Of a stretch of DNA of 5,567 nucleotides, positions 1-4,931 are shown in pieces. The position numbers and the translations under genes are program-made. How positions within the stretch are numbered: the stretch's first letter is position 1; every line of letters starts with the position of its first letter. Location: the NCBI GenBank assembly GCA_904420265.1, contig CAJFUU010000016.1, positions 1 to 5,567 of the forward strand. Reading direction: 5' to 3'. The notes below the pieces were generated by a model. That model worked only from the letters and a program-made list of their open reading frames with translations, was not told where the DNA came from and did not search any database. The stretch comes from an uncultured Clostridia bacterium (GTDB taxonomy: Bacteria > Bacillota > Clostridia > Christensenellales > Aristaeellaceae).

Positions 1-203
1 ACAAGCTGACCCTGCGCAAGTTGCTCTGCGCCCCACAGCGCCGCCTTGTTCCAAGCGTTGACCGTATAAAGTTCCTGCTTTACCACGCCTCTCGCCGTCC
101 GGTGCCGCACGCTTACTCCAAACAGCAGGTGTTCCCTCCCGTTCTCTGTCTCCACCAACCGCGGCCTGTCCGCTATCTTTCCGGAAATGTATACCTGATT
201 CAT
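1..203 (-). CDS. Single-strand DNA-binding protein (SSB-like OB fold), N-terminal part, cut by window edge
   Basis: Translating the minus strand from the ATG at 203-201 gives 67 open codons up to the window edge. The protein starts MNQVYISGKIADRPRLVETE, has a phenylalanine-containing strand (LLFGVSV, residues 26-32) and then YTVNAWNKAALWGAEQL at about 46-62. This is the usual SSB pattern: MN-V-I-G-(6)-P-L-T-G start, then the (V)-A-W-K-A-(5)-L-G segment, with Trp51 near the position of Phe60 in E. coli SSB. SSBs coat single-stranded DNA in replication, repair and conjugation through an OB fold. A strong ribosome site, GGAGGAG at 216-210, stands 6 nt before the ATG. It is not in the rpsF-ssb-rpsR setting of the housekeeping gene as far as the upstream side shows, so a second, plasmid/ICE/phage-type SSB is likely. 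The C-terminal acidic tail is outside the window. Family call is fairly sure; the subtype is inference. Confidence 0.85.
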   Translation of the reverse strand, partial: MNQVYISGKIADRPRLVETENGREHLLFGVSVRHRTARGVVKQELYTVNAWNKAALWGAEQLAQGQL

Positions 204-391
204 ATCTTTCTCCTCCATTCTTCGGCTTTGTTTCCTTCTACTTTATCTCTTGCGGCTTTGTTTGCGCTGCCTTCCCTGGACCGCTTTGTTTTTCGCCTCT
301 GCGCAATCCGCGCCTCTGTTTTTGTTCCGTCTCTCGTTTGCCCTTCGCCCGCCGCCCTCTTTCGGGCGCACTGCTTTCGCTCCCCCCTCAT
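200..391 (-). CDS. Possible small, very basic protein coupled to the ssb-like gene
   Basis: From an ATG at 391-389 the minus strand is open for 63 codons. The TGA stop at 202-200 overlaps the ssb-like ATG as ATGA, the same 4-nt overlap that joins iscR to iscS in this window. An AAGGGG at 407-402, 10 nt upstream, could be the ribosome site. The frame is open further up, to an ATG at 448, but no ribosome site is seen there. The product is hydrophilic and rich in Arg, Lys, Glu and Ala (for example TKTEARIAQRRKTKRSREGS), with no hydrophobic core or known motif, so it would be largely disordered and probably nucleic-acid binding if made. The strand is so purine-rich that an open frame with such a composition could arise by chance. 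I do not recognise a family. Confidence 0.3.
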   Translation of the reverse strand: MRGERKQCARKRAAGEGQTRDGTKTEARIAQRRKTKRSREGSANKAARDKVEGNKAEEWRRKI

Positions 392-894
392 CAACGGGCC
401 GCCCCTTACTGTGACGTTAGACAGACGGGTGTTCCCCTGCCGCTCCATGGCCAAAGGTATCGCTCGCGCCTTGGACTTGCCCCTCCGCTTCGTCGTTTAC
501 GCTCTTGCGCAGGCGGTCCTCGCCGATTCCCTTCGCCCCCCTCCGCGACAGCCTGTGTGCGGGTCCCGGGCTATGCAGTTTTCAAGGTGCGCTTGAAGAG
601 CCTCGCCCTTCTCCGGCGCCTGGGACTTCGCGCGTTATGCGCTTGCGCGTTCGTTGCCCCTGCTTCCGCTGTGCAACAAACCTCGCTCTCTTCCCTTCCG
701 CCTCCCGCATTCTCTCCCCTCCCCTTCGTATCTTTCGTATCTACGGTGAATACCTTTTCCTTCCTTATCTATTGCCCCCGTATGCAATTGCTTAAAGATG
801 CACAGGTAACCCACGAAGGGCGATTGTCCGGAGCGAGGCGGCGATTGCGCTGGTGCGCAACGACACCTTCCTTTGTTCAGGCCCATCAAACTGA

Positions 895-904
895 ATGCCG
901 GCAT
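895..904. repeat. 10-bp perfect palindrome inside a 9-bp inverted repeat
   Basis: ATGCCGGCAT at 895-904 is a perfect palindrome. It sits within a wider pair of arms, CCTTTGTTC at 870-878 and GAACAAAGG at 923-931, which are exactly complementary across a 44-nt loop. In RNA this would be a long stem with a small hairpin in its loop; in DNA it could be an operator. No function is shown. Confidence 0.45.
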
Positions 905-1006
905 ATGGAAGAAACATAATCCGAACAAAGGCGGGAATGATGGTGGAAGCATAAGAAAATCCTGAAGGAAATTGGTTTCGGGGACATATACTGCCATAGT
1001 ACAGAA

Positions 1007-1042
1007 GCCGCCCTGCCGGAAGTGGATTTCAGACAGGGCGGC
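1007..1042. repeat. Strong inverted repeat (hairpin) without a T tract
   Basis: GCCGCCCTG at 1007-1015 is perfectly complementary to CAGGGCGGC at 1034-1042, with an 18-nt loop. Read on the minus strand the stem grows to 11 bp with an outer G-U and an A-U pair. Neither side is followed by a run of T, so it is not a normal intrinsic terminator. It lies 56 bp beyond the T tract of the minus-strand terminator at 1098-1137. A backup stop, a leader structure or a protein-binding site are all possible. Confidence 0.6.
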
Positions 1043-1097
1043 CTTGTGCTTATCGCCGGTTGAACCCGAAAAAGTTTCACACAAACAGACGGGCGTC

Positions 1098-1137
1098 AAA
1101 AAAAAGCCCGAAGCCTCCGCGCGCAGAAACCTCGGGC
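1098..1137 (-). terminator. Intrinsic (Rho-independent) terminator, minus strand
   Basis: Read on the minus strand, GCCCGAGG at 1137-1130 begins a stem of up to 14 bp, with a few G-U pairs, that closes with TTCGGGC at 1112-1106 around a CGCG loop. Eight T follow directly at 1105-1098. This is a textbook terminator for transcription coming from the right. It ends whatever is transcribed from 1600 down to 1138 and separates that region from the ssb-like unit. Confidence 0.9.
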
Positions 1138-1271
1138 GAAATCATTCTCCTTTGTAATTGCACAGGCAAACCATGCAAGGCATCCTGAATATATATCGCG
1201 CTGTATCTTTTGTACGCATGAAGCCATTGGTTCCAGCCGACCCTCTGTGCCGTTTATGCGTCCGTCCGTTG

Positions 1272-1505
1272 TCACATTGATTCGGATGTGACAAATATCT
1301 TCTTCGTTTCGGGATTCAATGGTCCCTTCCACATTGGCGCAGTCGGCGTATTCCAAGGGCTTCGAATCTTCCCGGAACGCCGCTCCTGTTCCAGTCTTTC
1401 TTTGACGCCTGCCGCGGGAACAATACTTTTAAATTCTTTCTTTTGACAGCAATTCAAAATATCCTTCAGAAAATCTGCCGTGGAAGCCATGCGCCGCCCG
1501 CTCAA
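1272..1505 (-). CDS. Doubtful small ORF of unknown function, possibly a frame-broken gene
   Basis: A TTG at 1505-1503 stands 9 nt after GGGAGGG (1521-1515), an apparent ribosome site, and gives 77 codons. An ATG at 1490 in the same frame would give 72. The first part (MASTADFLKDILNCCQKKEF and then KSIVPAAGVKERLEQE) has the look of a soluble helical protein. The second part (SPWNTPTAPMWKGPLNPETK) is less protein-like. From about 1380 the overlapping frame, ending at 1096, reads more naturally (EGTIESRNEEDICHIRINVT) but runs on through the terminator stem. One frameshift near 1370-1390 would join the two, so this may be a pseudogene. I do not recognise a family. It follows the sigma-like gene after a hairpin and precedes a strong terminator, which suggests its own or read-through transcription. 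Confidence 0.35.
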   Translation of the reverse strand: MSGRRMASTADFLKDILNCCQKKEFKSIVPAAGVKERLEQERRSGKIRSPWNTPTAPMWKGPLNPETKKIFVTSESM

Positions 1506-1539
1506 TGCGAATTTCCCTCCCGAATCAATTATGGCGCCA

Positions 1540-1576
1540 AAATCGGGAACGGCCAATGCTTTACCGTTCCCGATTT
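1540..1576 (-). terminator. 13-bp hairpin, probable terminator of the kinase/sigma operon
   Basis: AAATCGGGAACGG at 1540-1552 and CCGTTCCCGATTT at 1564-1576 are perfectly complementary with an 11-nt loop. It begins 60 nt past the stop of the sigma-like gene. On the minus strand the stem ends in ATTTT and then GG, so the T tract is short and partly inside the stem. A moderate terminator is the likeliest reading; a regulatory hairpin or partial read-through into the small ORF downstream is possible. Confidence 0.6.
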
Positions 1577-1635
1577 CATGGATAAAGGCTATTCTGTCTT
1601 GGCAGTTTCTCCGCCCCACGCTCCATTTCTCACGC

Positions 1636-2463
1636 CTATTCCACCGCGCTGAACGGTTGCGGCGTAGCGGTTTCAGCCGCGGGGGCCACGGAAGTTTCAG
1701 GCATGTAATCGACAACGGCGATTTCGCCCGGGTCCTCCATCTGCGGCGGCACCAGCAACACCATCAAGAGCCAGAACAGGCAAGCCAGCAAAATGCCAAG
1801 CAAAACTCCCAGGACACTGAACACCGCGCGCGAAACCTTGCGGCCCGGCGCGCCATTTTCCATCAATTCCGCTTCCAGGCTGCGAAGCACCGCTCCGGAA
1901 TCGGGCACGCCGTCGGTCTGCGCTTCCAGCCAGGCGCGGGCGCTGCGAACGATATGCCGCTCGGTGCGGGCGCGTTCCCGGGGCGGCAAGCGGCGCCGGA
2001 CGCGGCGTTCGAAGCGCGTAAGCGTCTGCGTTACCTGCGCGGCGCTCGCTTTCGTCAAGCGGGCGATTTCCCGCGCGCGCAAGCCGCAACCGTAGCGCAG
2101 CATCAGCATCCTGCGGCCGTCCACGCCCTCCTGGGAAGCGATCAGTAGAATGGAGTCTCCCTGCGCGCCGTCGATAGCGTCTTCCCGAAAGCCGTCCCAA
2201 GTCAGTTCCGCATCGTCGATAAGGCGGACTTGCTCCATGGCCATGCGCCGCACCGCAGCGCGCAGGCTTTCGCGCAGACCGACGCGGCTGCGGGGAGAAC
2301 CCTGGCGAAAGCACTCCAGCAGCGCGCTCTGCACGGCGTATTCGGCCAATTCATAATTGCCGCAGATGGCGTGCGCCATGTTGAACATTTCGCGGTAATA
2401 GGGCCGAACCCGCACAAAGTAAGCGTGCAGCGCATCCGTCTGGGTGGTAACAACCGTAGCCAT
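1636..2463 (-). CDS. Sigma-70/ECF-like protein with a C-terminal transmembrane anchor
   Basis: The 275-residue product has the layout of an ECF sigma factor followed by a membrane segment. Residues about 12-80 match region 2 in pattern (YYREMFNMAHAICGNYELAE, then YAVQSALLECF, as in the usual 'A..(I)..D.E.AED..Q..F' helix). Residues about 105-157 match region 4 with its helix-turn-helix (MLRYGCGLRAREIARLTKAS, then TQTLTRFERRVRRRL). A hydrophobic helix follows at about 212-238, and a short acidic, Pro/Ala/Thr-rich tail of some 37 residues would lie outside the cell. ECF sigma factors direct RNA polymerase to stress or envelope promoters; here the anchor would hold it at the membrane, perhaps until release, which is inference. 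The ATG is 3 nt after the kinase stop, with only a weak GGGGG site inside that gene, so translation is probably coupled. No separate anti-sigma gene is seen. The region 2 match is loose, so a non-sigma DNA-binding membrane protein is an alternative. Confidence 0.75.
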   Translation of the reverse strand: MATVVTTQTDALHAYFVRVRPYYREMFNMAHAICGNYELAEYAVQSALLECFRQGSPRSRVGLRESLRAAVRRMAMEQVRLIDDAELTWDGFREDAIDGAQGDSILLIASQEGVDGRRMLMLRYGCGLRAREIARLTKASAAQVTQTLTRFERRVRRRLPPRERARTERHIVRSARAWLEAQTDGVPDSGAVLRSLEAELMENGAPGRKVSRAVFSVLGVLLGILLACLFWLLMVLLVPPQMEDPGEIAVVDYMPETSVAPAAETATPQPFSAVE

Positions 2464-2466
2464 TTG

Positions 2467-3993
2467 CTAGGCCCCCAGCGCGGCGAGACCGTCGGTAATG
2501 GGCCGCATGCGCTCGTAAATCATGGCGTAGAGCGGGTATATTTCCTCGTACTTTTTGCGCCACACGGGATTGACCGCATGGCTGGAACGCGTGCGCACCA
2601 CGCCAGCCGCCTGCTCGTAGCTTTCAAACAGGCCCACGCCCACGCCGGCGGTGATGGCCGCGCCCAGCGAGGTCGTTTCCCCCGGGGTCATGTGCACGTT
2701 GAGGGGTTGACCGTACACCGCCGCGAGCATATCCGGCCACAGGCCGCTGCGCGCGCCGCCGCCGGTGAACATCATGCTCTTCATCGGCCCGACGCACTCC
2801 GCAATGATCTCCCGGCAGGAGTTGAGCGCGTAAGCCACGCCCTCGTAAACCGCGCGGGCAATGTGGCGCTGGTCGTGATAAAGCGTAAAGCCCATCAGCA
2901 CGCCGCGGGTATTGGGGTCCCAATACGGCGTGCGCCAGCCCATCAGCGTGGGCAGGAACAGAACGCCCTCGGCCCCGGGCGGCGATTGGCGGGCCATGTT
3001 TTCAATGCGGGAAATGTCCAGCATATCCTTGCCGTCCGCGCCGCCGAAGAGGTTGGCGCGCGCCCAGTCAAACGCCGCCGCGCCGCACTGCACGGTGCCG
3101 AGCACATGGCAGCTTTCCCCGTCCATATCCAGAAAATTGAAAATGCGCATTTGCGGGTCGAGCACGGGGCGGCGCGTCATTTGCGACACCCATGCCGACG
3201 AACCGATGTAAGTATAACTCGAACCTTCTTCCGACAGCCCCGCGCCACGGCCCGTGCAGGCGCCGTCGCCGCCGCCGATGGCTACGGGCGTGCCGGCGAT
3301 AAGGCCGGTTTTGCGGTATACGTCGCGCGTGATTTTGCCGCGCACATCATGCCCGGGAAGGATGCGCGGCATCTGCTGCGGCGACAATTCCAGGCTTTTG
3401 AGCAGTTCTTCGGCCCAAACGCCGCGGTTGATGTCCAGGGCGATGGTCAAGGAAGCGTCGGAAAAGTCCGTCTGCCCAAAGTGGCCGGTGAGATGCCCGT
3501 AAATATAATCCTTGATGTTGAGCCACCAGCGCGTTTTGCGGTATACGTCCGGCAGGTTTTCCTGCACCCATAGCATTTTCGGCAGCGTATAGTGCGCATC
3601 CAGACGGTTGCCGGTAAGCCGGTAAAAATCTGCCGGATCGATAACGCGGGCAATCTTTTCCACCTGCTTTTCAGAACGCGAATCGGCGTGGATGATATTG
3701 GGCGCCAGGGCGCGCCCCTCGCTGTCTACGGGAATGCAGCCGTTCATGTGCCCCGACAGGCCCACGCAGGCCACGCGCCGGGCGCTGACCTGTTCGAGCA
3801 GTTCCCGAATGCCGGAATACACGTTTTCGAGGATCACGTCCGGGTCCTGCTGCGCCCAGTTGTGGTGCGGATATTCGGTTCCGTAGGCGCGGCGCACCGT
3901 GCGCACGGCCTCTCCCCGCGCGTTAAACAGGCTGCATTTCAGGCCCGTCGTGCCCGCGTCACAGGTGAGGATCAGGTCTTTTACTTGCTCCAT
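2467..3993 (-). CDS. FGGY-family carbohydrate kinase, xylulokinase-like
   Basis: The 508-residue product has the length and order of the FGGY kinases, which use ATP to phosphorylate sugars and polyols in the cytoplasm. Visible are the N-terminal phosphate loop DAGTTGLK (residues 12-19), the sugar-site motif GLSGHMNG (78-85), the catalytic-base region GGGDGACTGRGAG with Asp243, the DPNTRG segment (359-364) followed by RAVYEGVAYAL (380-390), and the adenosine-site glycines GGGARSGLWPDM (411-422). The overall match is to the xylulokinase branch (COG1070 type). However, the sugar motif is GHMNG where E. coli XylB has GQMHG, so the substrate could be another ketose or polyol and I give no gene symbol. 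GGAGG at 4006-4002, 8 nt before the ATG, fixes the start. The gene lies 15 nt after the small membrane protein and 3 nt before the sigma-like gene, so all three should share one transcript. No sugar isomerase or transporter is next to it. Confidence 0.92.
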   Translation of the reverse strand: MEQVKDLILTCDAGTTGLKCSLFNARGEAVRTVRRAYGTEYPHHNWAQQDPDVILENVYSGIRELLEQVSARRVACVGLSGHMNGCIPVDSEGRALAPNIIHADSRSEKQVEKIARVIDPADFYRLTGNRLDAHYTLPKMLWVQENLPDVYRKTRWWLNIKDYIYGHLTGHFGQTDFSDASLTIALDINRGVWAEELLKSLELSPQQMPRILPGHDVRGKITRDVYRKTGLIAGTPVAIGGGDGACTGRGAGLSEEGSSYTYIGSSAWVSQMTRRPVLDPQMRIFNFLDMDGESCHVLGTVQCGAAAFDWARANLFGGADGKDMLDISRIENMARQSPPGAEGVLFLPTLMGWRTPYWDPNTRGVLMGFTLYHDQRHIARAVYEGVAYALNSCREIIAECVGPMKSMMFTGGGARSGLWPDMLAAVYGQPLNVHMTPGETTSLGAAITAGVGVGLFESYEQAAGVVRTRSSHAVNPVWRKKYEEIYPLYAMIYERMRPITDGLAALGA

Positions 3994-4008
3994 CTGCTTT
4001 TCCTCCGC

Positions 4009-4347
4009 TTACTTTTTCATGTTGTTGCGCACGTGCCCCGCCGCGGCGCCCACAATGGCCAACAGCGCCGCCAGCAGCGTCGGCCCGGCCTCGTCGGGCG
4101 CATAGCCGACGGCGATATAGTGGGCCAGATACACGCAGATCGGGGGCGCCAGCCAGGCGATGTAGTTGTTTACGCCCCGGCGCGCGGCCAGATATGCCGA
4201 CGCCGCGCCCAAAATTGGCATCAGCCCCCAGGCGGCAATCTCATACCAGGGCCCGGGCAGCCAGATCGTCGCCGTCGCCGTCCAGAAAACCGCCAATGTC
4301 GCGACGGCCTGAAGCAGCCATACCATAATCCCCTTGCATATCTTCAC
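4009..4347 (-). CDS. Small integral membrane protein, four predicted helices, function unknown
   Basis: The 112-residue product is strongly hydrophobic, with about four membrane segments: near residues 6-26 (MVWLLQAVATLAVFWTATA), 35-55 (AAWGLMPILGAASAYLA), 62-80 (YIAWLAPPICVYLAHYIAV) and 86-104 (AGPTLLAALLAIVGAAAG). It ends in a basic tail, HVRNNMKK. I chose the GTG at 4347-4345 because GGAGGAG at 4360-4354 lies 6 nt upstream. The in-frame GTG at 4362 would lie only a few nt after the predicted transcription start and would have no ribosome site. No catalytic or transport motif is visible. It is first in the operon with the kinase and the sigma-like protein; a helper in sugar uptake or a sensor partner of the sigma-like protein are guesses. 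It is similar in size to short uncharacterised Firmicute membrane-protein families, but I cannot assign one. Confidence 0.75.
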   Translation of the reverse strand: MKICKGIMVWLLQAVATLAVFWTATATIWLPGPWYEIAAWGLMPILGAASAYLAARRGVNNYIAWLAPPICVYLAHYIAVGYAPDEAGPTLLAALLAIVGAAAGHVRNNMKK

Positions 4348-4370
4348 GCTTTGCTCCTCCACATGCGCCT

Positions 4371-4400
4371 ATTATACCATTAAAACGATGGATTTGACAA
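4371..4400 (-). promoter_or_regulatory. Promoter of the membrane protein-kinase-sigma operon
   Basis: On the minus strand a perfect -10, TATAAT (4376-4371), is preceded by TGG, which makes an extended -10. A -35-like TTGTCA (4400-4395, one mismatch to TTGACA) lies 18 bp further up. Transcription would begin near 4364, leaving a leader of about 17 nt that carries little more than the ribosome site. This supports the GTG start at 4347. Confidence 0.75.
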
Positions 4401-4425
4401 TAAGCAATGCGCGGCGCGTTAAATT

Positions 4426-4442
4426 CTGACGAAATCAGTCAG
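4426..4442. promoter_or_regulatory. Candidate Rrf2/IscR operator
   Basis: CTGAC at 4426-4430 and GTCAG at 4438-4442 form a perfect inverted repeat with a 7-nt AT-rich spacer. IscR-type regulators bind GACT-like halves with the same TGAC-N7-GTCA geometry. It lies directly upstream of the -35 of the iscR-iscS promoter and about 26 bp upstream of the -35 of the divergent operon. Autoregulation by the Rrf2 protein encoded next to it is the likely role, and control of the divergent operon is possible. The geometry is seen; the binding is inferred. Confidence 0.55.
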
Positions 4443-4448
4443 GATTGA

Positions 4449-4477
4449 TTGACGGCGCGCCTTTGTGGTGATATAGT
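4449..4477 (+). promoter_or_regulatory. Promoter of the iscR-iscS operon
   Basis: TTGACG (4449-4454) and TATAGT (4472-4477) are 17 bp apart, and TGA in front of the -10 gives an extended -10. Each hexamer has one mismatch to consensus. Transcription should start near 4484. The leader of about 37 nt would begin with a small hairpin (CGACC 4484-4488, loop GAAAA, GGTCG 4494-4498) and holds GGAGG at 4508-4512. The unusual closeness of the hairpin to the 5' end could protect the transcript. Confidence 0.8.
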
Positions 4478-4520
4478 AAATGTCGACCGAAAAGGTCGGA
4501 ATTCAACGGAGGCCAAACGC

Positions 4521-4931
4521 ATGAAACTATCCACCCGCGCCCGCTATGGCATCCACGCCATGTACGATCTGGCGCAAAACTATGGCGCGCAGCCGCGCCC
4601 CATCAAATCCGTGGCCGAGGCGCAGGGCATTCCGGAGGCGTATCTGGAACAGCTTTTGTGCACGCTTCGGCGCGCAGGCCTGGTGGTAAGCGCCCGGGGC
4701 GCGCAGGGCGGGTACATGCTTTCACGCCCGCCCGGGGAAATTACCGTAGGCGAGGTTTTGCGCGCGCTGGAAGGCGGGCTGAACCTGCTGGAGTGCCTGA
4801 GCGAAGAGGACGCCTGCGGCAAAAGCTGCGATTGTCCGTCCCGCAAGGTCTGGAAGCGCCTGCGCGACGGCCTGAACGCCATTGTAGACGGCATTACCCT
4901 GGAAGATATGTTACGGAGGGACGAGGAATGA
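4521..4931 (+). CDS. iscR: Rrf2-family transcription regulator, IscR-like
   Basis: The 136-residue product begins MKLSTRARYGIHAMYDLAQN, the hallmark N-terminus of Rrf2 regulators, followed by the winged helix (IKSVAEAQGIPEAYLEQLLC, residues 28-47) and the wing AGLVVSARGAQGGYMLSRP (52-70). The C-terminal half carries Cys92, Cys99, Cys103 and Cys105, which could bind an iron-sulfur cluster as the three cysteines of IscR do. The family represses or activates cluster-assembly and sulfur genes according to cluster status. The ATG has GGAGG 8 nt upstream (4508-4512); the open frame extends up to 4449 but overlaps the promoter, so that start is rejected. The gene overlaps the next by 4 nt (ATGA), and its product probably acts on the inverted repeat at 4426-4442. 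The four-cysteine spacing differs from E. coli IscR, and a CymR-like sulfur regulator is the alternative. Confidence 0.9.
   Translation: MKLSTRARYGIHAMYDLAQNYGAQPRPIKSVAEAQGIPEAYLEQLLCTLRRAGLVVSARGAQGGYMLSRPPGEITVGEVLRALEGGLNLLECLSEEDACGKSCDCPSRKVWKRLRDGLNAIVDGITLEDMLRRDEE

Larger units (their letters stand above)
392..1097. other. About 700 bp without a convincing gene; purine-biased minus strand with hairpins
   Basis: Open frames cross this stretch on both strands, but none has a good ribosome site, a recognisable motif or a credible amino-acid pattern. The minus strand between about 420 and 780 is markedly purine-rich. One minus-strand frame (about 581-417) reads plausibly as protein (GEDRLRKSVNDEAEGQVQGA) but has no ATG, GTG or TTG before its upstream stop at 584-582. 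Short inverted repeats lie at 581-597 (TTCAAG/CTTGAA), 845-860 (TTGCGC/GCGCAA), 870-931 and 1007-1042. No clear -35/-10 pair was found. It could be a long leader or structured RNA for the ssb-like gene, a decayed gene, or plain spacer. Confidence 0.5.

Noticed and set aside
375..394. Hammerhead-ribozyme-like string on the minus strand (TTGATGAG then CGAAA)
   Set aside because: The invariant first C of CTGATGA is T, and the stretch between the two boxes cannot form stem II.
21..919. Two overlapping plus-strand open frames of about 190 codons each
   Set aside because: Composition is Pro/Ser/Arg/Leu-rich as expected from a pyrimidine-rich strand, with no ribosome sites or motifs, and the first covers the ssb-like gene on the other strand.
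1053..1077. GGGTTCAACC on the minus strand, like a tRNA T-arm
   Set aside because: The five bases on each side do not pair, and no acceptor, D or anticodon arm is present.
635..1099. A 154-codon open frame on the minus strand
   Set aside because: Its start lies directly behind the terminator without a ribosome site, and the sequence is low-complexity Gly/Arg/Glu at the end with no protein-like pattern.
2230..3573. A 447-codon open frame on the plus strand
   Set aside because: It lies antisense to the FGGY kinase, whose motifs are unmistakable; the long frame is a shadow of GC-rich codon use and has no recognisable motif.
4394..4424. A second plus-strand promoter, TTGACA with TTAAAT
   Set aside because: The spacer is 19 bp and the -10 is poor; the TTGACA overlaps the -35 of the divergent promoter, and a far better promoter lies downstream at 4449-4477.
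4449..4520. Upstream extension of iscR
   Set aside because: It would overlap the promoter itself, and the ATG at 4521 has an ideal ribosome site and the canonical Rrf2 N-terminus.
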